Of a stretch of 64,000 bases of DNA, positions 29,117 through 37,605 are shown piece after piece; position 1 is the first letter of the stretch; the number at the start of each line of letters is the position of its first letter. The notes under the pieces were generated by a model. The model saw only the letters and a list, made by a program, of their open reading frames with translations, had not been told where the DNA came from and made no database searches. The translations under genes were made by a program, and so were the position numbers. Source of the DNA: Sulfitobacter donghicola DSW-25 = KCTC 12864 = JCM 14565 (GTDB taxonomy: Bacteria > Pseudomonadota > Alphaproteobacteria > Rhodobacterales > Rhodobacteraceae); assembly GCF_000622405.1 (NCBI RefSeq), contig NZ_JASF01000005.1:310001-374000 (forward strand), in the 5' to 3' direction.

Positions 29117-31684
29117 TCACCCGATCTTGTCCGCAATTGCCAGTTGTGCCGCCGCCAATCGCGCAACCGGAACGCGAAAAGGAGAGCAAGAAACATAGTC
29201 AAAACCCGCTTCGCGGCAAAATGCTATCGATTCGGGGTTGCCGCCATGCTCTCCGCAAACCGACAAAGTGATGTCTGGTTGAGAGGCGCGACCACGCTGG
29301 GCACCCAGCGTCAGCAACTCCCCTACGCCATCATAATCCAGCGTGTGAAACGGATCTTCGTCAAAGACACCTTGCTGCACATAATCTGACATAAACCGCC
29401 CCGCATCGTCGCGGGACAAACCATAGGTCATCTGCGTCAGATCGTTTGTGCCAAAGCTGAGGAAGGCGCAATTGGGCGCGATTTCACTGGTGCGCAAGGC
29501 AGCGCGTGGCGTTTCAACCATAACCCCCAGACGGTATTCAAATTCGACACCGCGTTCTTGGCTAACCGCATGGGCAACTGCGTCGATCGCGGAACGAACC
29601 AGTTCGACCTCGCGGCGCGCCGAGACAAGCGGGATCATGATCTCGGCAATCACCGCATCGCCATCCTCACTGGCATCTACAATTGCCTCAAAGATCGCCC
29701 GCGCCTGCATTTCGTAAATCTCAGGCACAGTAATCCCTAGTCGAACACCCCGTAGCCCCAGCATAGGGTTATATTCGCGCATCGCCTCAATACGGCGGGT
29801 CACATCCGAACGCGGCAGGCCCAATGCCTCGGCCAGTTCCCGTTGGCCACTGGCGTCCATGGGCAGGAATTCGTGCAAAGGCGGGTCAAACAGGCGAATG
29901 CACACTGGTTGGCCACGCATAATACCGAACAGCTGCGTGAAATCTTCGCGTTGCATCGGCAATAGGCGTTCCAAAACCGCACGGCGCCCATCCGAAGTAT
30001 CGGCAAAGATCATCTCGCGCATCACGGTCAGGCGACCCGCATCAAAAAACATATGCTCGGTCCGGCACAGGCCGATGCCCTCGGCGTTAAAGTTGCGCGC
30101 CGTTTGCGCATCCGCAGGGGTATCCGCATTTGCGCGCACCTTGATGTCGGCGCTATCTGTCGCCCAAAGCATAAGCTTTTGGAAGTATTCATCTAATGCG
30201 GCTTCTTGCATCTTTGCAGCGCCCACAAGGATCTGCCCCGTCGACCCATCGACCGTAATCTGATCCCCCTCACGAAACACCCTACCGTCCTCGGAGGTAA
30301 TGGTTTTATCTCTTGGGTTGAACTCGATACTCGACGCGCCGACCACACAAGGCAGGCCGATCCCGCGGCCAATCACTGCGGCGTGGCTGGTGATGCCGCC
30401 CTTTTCCGTCAGGATAGCGTTTGCCGCATGCATCCCGCGCACGTCTTCGGAAGTGGTTTCGCGGCGCACCAGAATACAGGGCTCATCCCGCGCTGCACTG
30501 GCCTGTGCCTCGGCGGAATCAAAAACCAGACGGCCCGTGGCCGCGCCGGGGCTGGCGGCAATACCCGTTCCGATGATATCGCGTTGTGCAGCAGGGTCGA
30601 TCTGGCGGTGCAACAATTCGGTCAACAGCCGTGGTTGCACCCGCATCAGGGCCTCTTCGCGGCTGATGATCCCGTCTTCGGCCAATGTCACCGCGATCCG
30701 AACCGCCGCACGGGACGAGCGCGATACACGCACACCGTCAAGGATGTGCACAACGCCATCTTCAATCGCAAATTCAACGTGCATCTCGGCACGCAGACGT
30801 TTGCGCATCAGGCTGGCATAGGTTTTGAGCGTCTCAAACGCCTCGGGCATCTTTTCTTCCAGCGAGGGACCCCGTGGATCGCGGGTCAGATACAGCGCCT
30901 CGGCATTTCCGCCCAGCGCATCACGGCCTTGGCTCTGGCTCAGATAGCGGCCCGTGACCTGAGGCGCGCCTGTTTCGCTGTTGACCAGCTGCAAAACGCC
31001 CGAGCCACATTGCCCTGCCCCCAGACCAAAGATCATCTGTTGCACAACTAGGCCCAGCCCCGCATCCGCTGGCGCGCCTTTGGCCTGCCGCAGCAGGCGC
31101 GCAGAGGTTCCGTTCCACGCCCGCGCCATAGACCGCAGGACTGCAGCCAATTGGGTGCGGCGGGATTGGGGGAATTTCTCTTCTGTTTCATGCTCATAGG
31201 CAGAAATCGTTTCTTCCAATGCACGGCGGCCTTCGCCCTGCACGTCGTCAAACATGTCAGGGTCCAAACGCGCCACGTTGATCGCGTAGGATTGGATGAA
31301 ACGGGTATAAAGCGCGGCGGCGGCGTCTTCGCCCATCACCTTGCTAAAATTTTCGAACCGCGCGTCGTTCATACCAATGTTCAGCACAGCACCCGGTCCG
31401 CCCCAATCGGGGTCTTGGCTGGAGGGGCGCACACATAGCAGCGCGTCTTTGGGGAACTGATCGACAACCGCATCGACATCGGGAAGCTCACCGTTCGCGA
31501 TGTTTCCAACGGTGGTGAAGGATAAGGCGACCGTGGCCGGCACAGGCAGATCAAGGCGCACAAGGCGCTGCAAGCATTTCGCGCGCCCGCCATGTGTTTC
31601 CGTGGCGATCGGCGCGGTTTGTGTCACATAGGTTGTGTTGGGGTCACTCTGCACTGCAGCATCCTTTATGTTCCGACGCAGCAT
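29117..31684 (-). CDS. Pyruvate phosphate dikinase-like protein with divergent ATP-grasp half
   Basis: 855-aa protein with the three-part PPDK architecture. The central phosphohistidine domain is intact (EKGGITSHAAVIGRGIG, His434) and so is the C-terminal PEP/pyruvate barrel (CRTEHMFF, MVETPRAAL, SVCGEHGGNPESI with the catalytic Cys). The N-terminal ATP-grasp half is divergent: the usual VRSGA..SMPGMMDTVLNLG is CVRPSSQDPDWGGPGAVLNIG, the FTR-type nucleotide motif near 235 is missing, and the QTR near 318 reads DGV. It may use another nucleotide, have lost ATP use, or act as a PEP-binding protein. The start could instead be a GTG 30 nt downstream, 7 nt after AAAGGA. Adjacent to glyS. Confidence 0.85.
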   Translation of the reverse strand: MLRRNIKDAAVQSDPNTTYVTQTAPIATETHGGRAKCLQRLVRLDLPVPATVALSFTTVGNIANGELPDVDAVVDQFPKDALLCVRPSSQDPDWGGPGAVLNIGMNDARFENFSKVMGEDAAAALYTRFIQSYAINVARLDPDMFDDVQGEGRRALEETISAYEHETEEKFPQSRRTQLAAVLRSMARAWNGTSARLLRQAKGAPADAGLGLVVQQMIFGLGAGQCGSGVLQLVNSETGAPQVTGRYLSQSQGRDALGGNAEALYLTRDPRGPSLEEKMPEAFETLKTYASLMRKRLRAEMHVEFAIEDGVVHILDGVRVSRSSRAAVRIAVTLAEDGIISREEALMRVQPRLLTELLHRQIDPAAQRDIIGTGIAASPGAATGRLVFDSAEAQASAARDEPCILVRRETTSEDVRGMHAANAILTEKGGITSHAAVIGRGIGLPCVVGASSIEFNPRDKTITSEDGRVFREGDQITVDGSTGQILVGAAKMQEAALDEYFQKLMLWATDSADIKVRANADTPADAQTARNFNAEGIGLCRTEHMFFDAGRLTVMREMIFADTSDGRRAVLERLLPMQREDFTQLFGIMRGQPVCIRLFDPPLHEFLPMDASGQRELAEALGLPRSDVTRRIEAMREYNPMLGLRGVRLGITVPEIYEMQARAIFEAIVDASEDGDAVIAEIMIPLVSARREVELVRSAIDAVAHAVSQERGVEFEYRLGVMVETPRAALRTSEIAPNCAFLSFGTNDLTQMTYGLSRDDAGRFMSDYVQQGVFDEDPFHTLDYDGVGELLTLGAQRGRASQPDITLSVCGEHGGNPESIAFCREAGFDYVSCSPFRVPVARLAAAQLAIADKIG

Positions 31685-31739
31685 AGGCAGAACAGCGCGC
31701 AGAGCAAGCCTTTGCTCACCCTACGCGCCGTTGCGTTAA

Positions 31740-34019
31740 TTACCCTTCAACGCGGGTTAGATCCGCAACTGACGTGCCCAAGCTGCGAATGCGGCTGAGC
31801 AGGTTTAGACGGTTGCGGCGCACAGTGGCGTTGTCCGTGTTGATCTGAACCGTCTCAAAAAACGCATCCAGCGGCCCCCGCAGCGCAGCCATGGCTGACA
31901 TCGCTGCAGTGAAATCTTGGGCCGCCATCGCTGGAGCGATTTTCGCCTCTGCTGCATCCAGCGCGGCAAACACGGCCGTTTCCTCATCCGTCTCGGCGTA
32001 TTTCACTTCTGCGCCGTAGGAGTATTCAACGCCGTCAGCTTCTTCCGCTTGGGACAGGATGTTATTGGCGCGTTTGAAGGCTTGGATCAGGTTCACACCG
32101 TCATCGGTTTTCAACGTCTCATTCAGGGCGCGGGCCCGTTTGACCAGCAGGGCGAGGTCGTCATTACCGTCCATGGCTATGCAGGCGTCGATGATGTCGT
32201 GACGAATGCCTTGGTCTTTGAGGTAGACTTTGAGGCGATCGTGGAAGAAGGAGATGAGGTTATCTACATCTGCTCTAGCATTAGGAATTGCTAAAAGAAA
32301 ATCAGGCCAATTTTCAGTCTCTTCTGGGTGGCTTTCCCTTGTAACAATTCTACCATCTTCGGCGGCCCGTGAGACGACATCATTTTGCAAAGCAGCCATA
32401 CTCTCCTCGCCAACACCTAGCTTTTCCCCGATCTCCTCAACACTTTCCTGATCGGAAATATAACTTTTCCAATTTTGACTTGCAGCTAAGGTCGCTGCCT
32501 GCTTGCTAAGCGGCGGCAACAACTGCAAACTCAGATCATTCTCGACCAAAATCCGAATAACCCCCAGCGCCGCGCGGCGCAGGGCAAAGGGATCTTTGCT
32601 ACCTGTAGGCTTTTCATCAATCGCCCAGAACCCTGTCAGCTTGTCGATCTTTTCGGCCAAGGACACGGCGATGGACACTGGCGCGGTTGGCACATCATCT
32701 GATGGCCCCAGCGGCGCATAGTGTTCTTCGGCGGCGGCGGCGATTTCGGCGCTCATGCCAGCGGCGGCGGCATAGTAACGGCCCATCAGACCTTGGAGTT
32801 CGGGGAACTCATAGACCATTTCGGAGGAGAGATCAGCCTTGGCAATGCGGGCGGCTTTCTCGGCCGCGTCTGCATCCGCACCAACCATCGGGGCCAGTTC
32901 GCGGGCCAAAACGGCCATACGCTCGATCAGCTCGGCCTGTGTGCCGAGTTTATTGTGGAAGGTCACGTTTTTGAGGTTCTCAACCCATGCGGCCATGCCC
33001 ACATCAGATTTGGCAATGCGCAGATCATTGTCCCAGAAGAATTTGGCATCGGCCAAACGCGCGCTCAAAACCTTTTCGTTGCCTGCAAGGATCGTCGCGC
33101 CATTATCCGCAGTGGTGCGGTTGGCCACGGTGATGAATTTCTCGATGCGGCCTGTCTTGGGGTTGCGCACGGAAAAGAACTTTTGGTGCTCTTTCATCGA
33201 GGTTTGCAAAACCTCTGGCGGCAGGTCGAGGAAGTCATCGCCGATGCGCCCCATCAGGACGACAGGCCATTCGACCAATCCCGCGACTTCGGCCAGCAGG
33301 CCTGCGTCTTCGACAACCTCCAGACCGCTGGCAAAGGCGGTGTTGGTGGCATCATGCCAGATCGCATCGCGCCGCTCGGCGCTGTCCAGAACGACAAAGG
33401 CGCGTTTGAGTTTGGTTGTGTAATCCTCAAACCCAGTCACTGTGATTTCATCAGGCGCAAGGAAGCGGTGCCCGCGTGTGGTGTTGCCAGACGTGATCCC
33501 GTCAACCTCCAGCGGCACCACCTCAGAACCGTCTTCACGGCTAAGAAGGCACAGGATGGAATGCAACGGGCGGACCCATTTCAGCGTCCCTGCCCCCCAG
33601 CGCATGGATTTGGGCCATGGGAAGTTGCGGATGGTTTGTTCCAGTGTCTCGGAAATGATCTCGGCGGCGGGGCGTCCCTCTTTGGTGATCTTGGCGAACA
33701 GGATTTTGCCCTTGGGCGTATCGCGCTCTTCCAGATCATCGCGGGTGAGGCCAGCGCCACGCAGAAAGCCTTCGATGGCTTTTTCAGGGGCGTCGGCTTT
33801 GGGGCCTTTGCGTTCTTCTACGGTGCGCGGGCTGGCGTCTAGCAGACCCTCGATGGTCAGACACAAGCGGCGCGGTGTCGCAAAGGCGGCGGCAGAGGCA
33901 TAGGTGAGCCCTGCGTCAACCAAAGCGTTGGTCATCAGCTTTTTCAAATCATCCGCGGCGCGCGTTTGCATGCGCGCTGGGATTTCTTCGGAGAACAGTT
34001 CAATCAGCAGATCAGCCAC
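31740..34019 (-). CDS. glyS: Glycine-tRNA ligase beta subunit
   Basis: Beta subunit of the alpha2beta2 bacterial glycyl-tRNA synthetase, responsible for tRNA binding. The 759-aa protein begins MADLLIELFSEEIPARMQ from a GTG with GAGG upstream. It has DRVV-type middle segments, SLAEKIDKLTGFW (HD-like region) and KDPFALRRAALGVIRI, and ends in an anticodon-binding helical domain. The stretch corresponding to 32260-32520 has clearly lower GC (about 47 percent by hand count, against 60-68 percent nearby) and a less conserved sequence. Order glyQ-DUF6446-glyS on one strand. Confidence 0.97.
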   Translation of the reverse strand: MADLLIELFSEEIPARMQTRAADDLKKLMTNALVDAGLTYASAAAFATPRRLCLTIEGLLDASPRTVEERKGPKADAPEKAIEGFLRGAGLTRDDLEERDTPKGKILFAKITKEGRPAAEIISETLEQTIRNFPWPKSMRWGAGTLKWVRPLHSILCLLSREDGSEVVPLEVDGITSGNTTRGHRFLAPDEITVTGFEDYTTKLKRAFVVLDSAERRDAIWHDATNTAFASGLEVVEDAGLLAEVAGLVEWPVVLMGRIGDDFLDLPPEVLQTSMKEHQKFFSVRNPKTGRIEKFITVANRTTADNGATILAGNEKVLSARLADAKFFWDNDLRIAKSDVGMAAWVENLKNVTFHNKLGTQAELIERMAVLARELAPMVGADADAAEKAARIAKADLSSEMVYEFPELQGLMGRYYAAAAGMSAEIAAAAEEHYAPLGPSDDVPTAPVSIAVSLAEKIDKLTGFWAIDEKPTGSKDPFALRRAALGVIRILVENDLSLQLLPPLSKQAATLAASQNWKSYISDQESVEEIGEKLGVGEESMAALQNDVVSRAAEDGRIVTRESHPEETENWPDFLLAIPNARADVDNLISFFHDRLKVYLKDQGIRHDIIDACIAMDGNDDLALLVKRARALNETLKTDDGVNLIQAFKRANNILSQAEEADGVEYSYGAEVKYAETDEETAVFAALDAAEAKIAPAMAAQDFTAAMSAMAALRGPLDAFFETVQINTDNATVRRNRLNLLSRIRSLGTSVADLTRVEG

Positions 34020-34050
34020 TGGGATACCTCGTGTTTGCCTATGTCAGGCG

Positions 34051-34587
34051 TTATTCTGTTGGCGCAGGCGCCGTTGGCAGCGCAGGGCATTCTTCGCCCA
34101 CAACCGTGCCGTCATATGCTTTTTCACCGCAATCGTTCAGCTCGTGCCAGACATAGCCGCGGCCATCGTCGGTGATGGCGACAATGCGGTCGACGCCGTA
34201 GTGCACGTTCTTTTCGCTGAGGAATGTCAGGGCGGTGCCTGCCTTTAGTTCATCCGCGATTGCGGCTGCATCGAAACAATCAAACCAACCCGGCGCATTG
34301 CGCGGCTCAACGCCTTCGACCATCTGAAATGTCTCGGTCAGCAGTGCAAGGCTATAGGGCGTTGTGAAACAGGCGCGGTAACGGATGGGCGAGCTTTCAG
34401 CATCAATGGCGCGGAACCCTTCCAGCGGGATCACTTCGCCTTCACCACTGGAGAGCGCCATCAGTTCGATCCCTTCGGCAGGGGCATCCACCTCTTGGTA
34501 AAAGCCGTAGATCTGAAGGTAATACAGCGCCGCACCGGCGATCAGAGAAGAAACCACAATAACGATCCCTATTATTTTGCCGTTCAT
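34051..34587 (-). CDS. DUF6446 family membrane-anchored protein between glyQ and glyS
   Basis: 178-aa protein with one N-terminal membrane helix (residues 4-25, IGIVIVVSSLIAGAALYYL) and a periplasmic domain with three cysteines (RYRACFTTPYSLAL, GWFDCFDAAAIAD, LNDCGEKAYDG) and the ending ECPALP. I recognise the DUF6446 pattern, whose members I associate with this position in Rhodobacterales. The function is unknown. The ATG at 34587 (MNGKIIG) follows an AGGAGC-type site; the longer frame enters glyQ. Gaps of 22 and 31 bp to glyQ and glyS make co-transcription near certain. Confidence 0.82.
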   Translation of the reverse strand: MNGKIIGIVIVVSSLIAGAALYYLQIYGFYQEVDAPAEGIELMALSSGEGEVIPLEGFRAIDAESSPIRYRACFTTPYSLALLTETFQMVEGVEPRNAPGWFDCFDAAAIADELKAGTALTFLSEKNVHYGVDRIVAITDDGRGYVWHELNDCGEKAYDGTVVGEECPALPTAPAPTE

Positions 34588-34609
34588 GAACAGGCTCCTG
34601 TGACACAGA

Positions 34610-35539
34610 TCATACTGCGTCCTCAGACCAGCCGCCTGCGCGGGTTTGAACAAAAGCATCAGCGCAAATTTTAGTCAGCGCGCGCACACGCCCGATATAG
34701 GCCTGACGTTCGGTGACCGAGATAACGCCGCGTGCATCCAGCAGGTTGAACATATGGCTCGCCTTGATCGCCTGATCATAGGCGGGGTGCGCCATGACGA
34801 TGCGCTTGCCTGTCTTTGGGTCGACATGCTCTTGTGCAATGATGTTCTTGCACTCGGCCTCGGCCTCTTCAAAGTGGCGCAGCAAGACGTCGGTATTAGC
34901 CACATCAAAGTTCCAGCGCGCATATTCTTCTTCGGTCTGTTTGAACACGTCGCCATAGCTAAGCGGAATTGGCGCGTCTGGATCGTTAAACGGCATGTCC
35001 ATCACGTGATCCACGCCAAGGATATACATCGCCAGACGTTCCAAACCATAGGTCAACTCACCCGAGACAGGGTGACAGTCATGGCCGCCGACCTGTTGGA
35101 AATAGGTGAACTGGCTGACTTCCATACCGTCACACCAGACCTCCCAGCCAAGGCCCCACGCGCCCAAGGTCGGGCTTTCCCAGTCATCCTCAACAAAACG
35201 GATATCATGCAGGGCCATATCCACGCCAATCGCCTCAAGCGATCCCAGATACAGCTCTTGCAGGTTGGGCGGGCTGGGTTTGATCAGCGCTTGGAACTGG
35301 TAGTAGTGCTGCAAACGGTTGGGGTTTTCACCATAGCGGCCATCAGTTGGACGGCGCGATGGCTGAACATAGGCCGCGGCCCATGGCTGATTGCCAAGGC
35401 TGCGAAGGGTTGTTGCGGGGTGAAACGTCCCTGCCCCAACCTCCATGTCATAGGGTTGCAAAATGGCACAGCCGTGGCGTGCCCAGTAGCTCTGCAAACG
35501 CAGAATAATTTCTTGAAACGATCGGGGCGTGTCGGCCAT
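34610..35539 (-). CDS. glyQ: Glycine-tRNA ligase alpha subunit
   Basis: Catalytic class II subunit that activates glycine. The 309-aa protein has the family-specific start [22 protein letters not shown], motif 2-like [16 protein letters not shown], and [13 protein letters not shown] and [12 protein letters not shown] in the C-terminal half of the catalytic core. ATG at 35539 after AAAGGAC; a longer frame to 35596 is not conserved. First gene of the glyQ-DUF6446-glyS operon and divergent from the SPOR/pseudoprotease gene. Confidence 0.98.
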   Translation of the reverse strand: MADTPRSFQEIILRLQSYWARHGCAILQPYDMEVGAGTFHPATTLRSLGNQPWAAAYVQPSRRPTDGRYGENPNRLQHYYQFQALIKPSPPNLQELYLGSLEAIGVDMALHDIRFVEDDWESPTLGAWGLGWEVWCDGMEVSQFTYFQQVGGHDCHPVSGELTYGLERLAMYILGVDHVMDMPFNDPDAPIPLSYGDVFKQTEEEYARWNFDVANTDVLLRHFEEAEAECKNIIAQEHVDPKTGKRIVMAHPAYDQAIKASHMFNLLDARGVISVTERQAYIGRVRALTKICADAFVQTRAGGWSEDAV

Positions 35540-35650
35540 GTCAAAAGTCCTTTGCCAGTTGGCGCTCTTACTAGGGCGCGTTGGCGCAAGGGTCAATCAG
35601 TGGTGCAACTGCAGCGCAATGTTAATAAATTCTTTATGCAACAAATAGTT

Positions 35651-35686
35651 CACATATGGGAATCAGTCGAAAATACTGATTATGTG
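35651..35686. promoter_or_regulatory. Interrupted inverted repeat upstream of the pseudoprotease gene
   Basis: CACATA-tggga-ATCAGT (35651-35667) pairs with ACTGAT-TATGTG (35675-35686): twelve complementary positions with a 5-nt insert in the left arm and a 7-nt loop. It ends 33 bp before the start codon at 35720. It could be an operator with half-sites or a leader hairpin. Confidence 0.35.
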
Positions 35687-35719
35687 CCCGAAAGTTAATA
35701 TTTGAGAGTTTTTACGCCA

Positions 35720-37534
35720 ATGTTGCGAATTTTACTTATCTGTCTGACTGCCCTTTCTTTTGGCATCGCCAGCTCTGCGCAAGCACAGTCAAACAACCCC
35801 GACGAGGTCGTCTGGGTCCAGATCGAAGCGCAACAATCCCTTGCGCGCGCGACCGATCGCGCAACGGCCTATACAACTCTGCTAGAAGACGTGAACGGGT
35901 TTTCGGTTGGCGGATCGTGGTATGCGATTGTTGTTGGCCCCTACCGCCGCGCTGATGCGGAACTGGTTTTACGTCAGTACCGCCGCGATGGTCTGATCCC
36001 GCGTGACAGCTTTATTCAAACCTCAAACCGCCTGCGCCAGCAGTTCTGGCCAGTGGGGGCAAATATCTTGGGTGATGGCGCCGTTGACGCGCCAGATGGC
36101 ACAACCCCAACTCCAACCCCCGAGGCCCCAGCGCCAGAAGCCGAAGAGACGCAAGAGCCAGAAGTTGCCGAAGTGACACCGGAGCCCGAGCCAGAACCCG
36201 AGCCCGCAGATGAAACACCTGCCGAGGCACAGCGTTCAGAGCGCCAGCTAAGCCGCGATGAAAAGAAACACCTGCAGGTTATGCTGCAATGGGCGGGCTT
36301 CTACTCGGCTGCCATTGATGGCTCGTTCGGGCGTGGCACCCGCAATTCCATGGCTGCATGGCAAGAGGCGAACAACTTTGACAAAACCGGTATCCTGACC
36401 ACCCTGCAACGCGGGGAACTGAAAAAACAGTATAACGCCGTTCTAGAGGGGCTAGGCCTAGAGACCGTTCGCGATACACAAGCGGGTATCGAAATGACTC
36501 TGCCGATGGGTGTTGTTTCTTTTGACCGTTATGAGCCGCCTTTTGCACAATACTCCCCAAGCGGCGATGTTGATGCCCGCGTTCTGCTGATCAGCCAGCC
36601 AGGTGATCAGGATACATTGTTTGGCCTCTACGAAATCATGCAGACGCTCGAAATCGTGCCCTTGGACGGTCCGCGTGAGCGCGGCAAATCTAGCTTCACA
36701 CTGGTTGGTGAAAACGCGCGCACCATCAGCTATACCGAGGCGAAATTGGAAAATGGCGAGATCAAAGGCTTTACCCTGATCTGGCCAGCAGGTGACGAAG
36801 AACGCCGCCGCCGTTTATTGTCAGAAATGCGCAGCAGCTTTACCCGTATGCCTGGTGCGCTTAGCGCGTCAGCGGGGGATGCGTCGCAGCAATCTATCGA
36901 CCTGATTTCTGGGCTGCAAATTCGCAAACCAAAAACCGCACGCTCCGGTTTCTTTGTGACAAACGCAGGTGTGGTTGCCACGGCTTCCGCCGCTGTTCAA
37001 AGCTGCACACGGATCACATTGGATGGTGATACCGATGCCGAGATCATCCGTGATGATGCTGAAAACGGCGTTGCCTTCCTCAAGCCAAAAGCGTCGCTTT
37101 CACCGCAGGCGGTTGCCAGCTTTGTGACGCAAACACCGCGCCTGCATAGCGAAGTTGCCTCGGCTGGGTATTCGTTCGAGGGCGTGCTGAGCGCGCCTTC
37201 CATGAGCTTTGGAGCCTTGGCAGATGTGCGCGGCCTACAGGGCGAAGAAAACATCAACCGCTTGGCGTTGAAATCCCGTGCGGGGGATTCTGGTGGTCCG
37301 GTTCTGGATCGCACAGGCGCGGTTATTGGCATGCTCACAGCAGCTCCCGCTGATGGGCCACAGCTGCCCGATGATGTCAGCTTTGCTATTGATACTGTCA
37401 CAATCGCAACAGCGGCCAGCGATGCGGGTGTTTCCTTGATCCCTGCCGCAGCCGATGGCGCGCCTAGCCTTACCGCCTATCAGCTTTCGCAAAAAGCCAG
37501 CGGCATGACCGTATTGGTCGGGTGCTGGGAATAA
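35720..37534 (+). CDS. Exported SPOR/peptidoglycan-binding protein with a catalytically degraded trypsin-like domain
   Basis: 604-aa periplasmic protein. Residues 1-23 are a signal peptide (ending AQA-Q); 30-113 resemble a SPOR domain (VWVQIEAQ, SWYAIVVGPYRRADAELVL); 120-176 are a Pro/Glu-rich linker; 178-240 are a PG_binding_1 repeat (LQWAGFYSAAIDGSFGRGT); 253-380 are a conserved-looking unnamed region; 405-575 form a trypsin-like fold. The Ser motif AGDSGGPVLD (Ser524) is intact, but the His position reads ATASAAV (Ala424) and the Asp position GVAFLK (Gly450). It is therefore probably a pseudoprotease that binds septal peptidoglycan. The ATG at 35720 is chosen over a TTG at 35702. Ends at a strong terminator. 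Confidence 0.82.
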   Translation: MLRILLICLTALSFGIASSAQAQSNNPDEVVWVQIEAQQSLARATDRATAYTTLLEDVNGFSVGGSWYAIVVGPYRRADAELVLRQYRRDGLIPRDSFIQTSNRLRQQFWPVGANILGDGAVDAPDGTTPTPTPEAPAPEAEETQEPEVAEVTPEPEPEPEPADETPAEAQRSERQLSRDEKKHLQVMLQWAGFYSAAIDGSFGRGTRNSMAAWQEANNFDKTGILTTLQRGELKKQYNAVLEGLGLETVRDTQAGIEMTLPMGVVSFDRYEPPFAQYSPSGDVDARVLLISQPGDQDTLFGLYEIMQTLEIVPLDGPRERGKSSFTLVGENARTISYTEAKLENGEIKGFTLIWPAGDEERRRRLLSEMRSSFTRMPGALSASAGDASQQSIDLISGLQIRKPKTARSGFFVTNAGVVATASAAVQSCTRITLDGDTDAEIIRDDAENGVAFLKPKASLSPQAVASFVTQTPRLHSEVASAGYSFEGVLSAPSMSFGALADVRGLQGEENINRLALKSRAGDSGGPVLDRTGAVIGMLTAAPADGPQLPDDVSFAIDTVTIATAASDAGVSLIPAAADGAPSLTAYQLSQKASGMTVLVGCWE

Positions 37535-37567
37535 CTCTTGGGCGTTACGCCCTTTGAGTGACAATTG

Positions 37568-37602
37568 AAAACGGGGGCTGGTTCATTCCAGCCCCCGTTT
37601 TT
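37568..37602. terminator. Bidirectional terminator
   Basis: AAAACGGGGGCTGG and CCAGCCCCCGTTTTT form a stem of up to 14 bp around TTCATT, with A- and T-runs on both sides. It serves the pseudoprotease gene (plus) and the ThDP-enzyme gene (minus). Confidence 0.94.
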
Positions 37603-37605
37603 CGA

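Noticed and set aside
32721..33842. 373-codon plus-strand open frame opposite glyS
   Set aside because: Antisense to a certain gene with no domain or ribosome site of note.
34646..35698. 350-codon plus-strand open frame opposite glyQ
   Set aside because: Antisense to glyQ; no recognisable motif and no promoter evidence.
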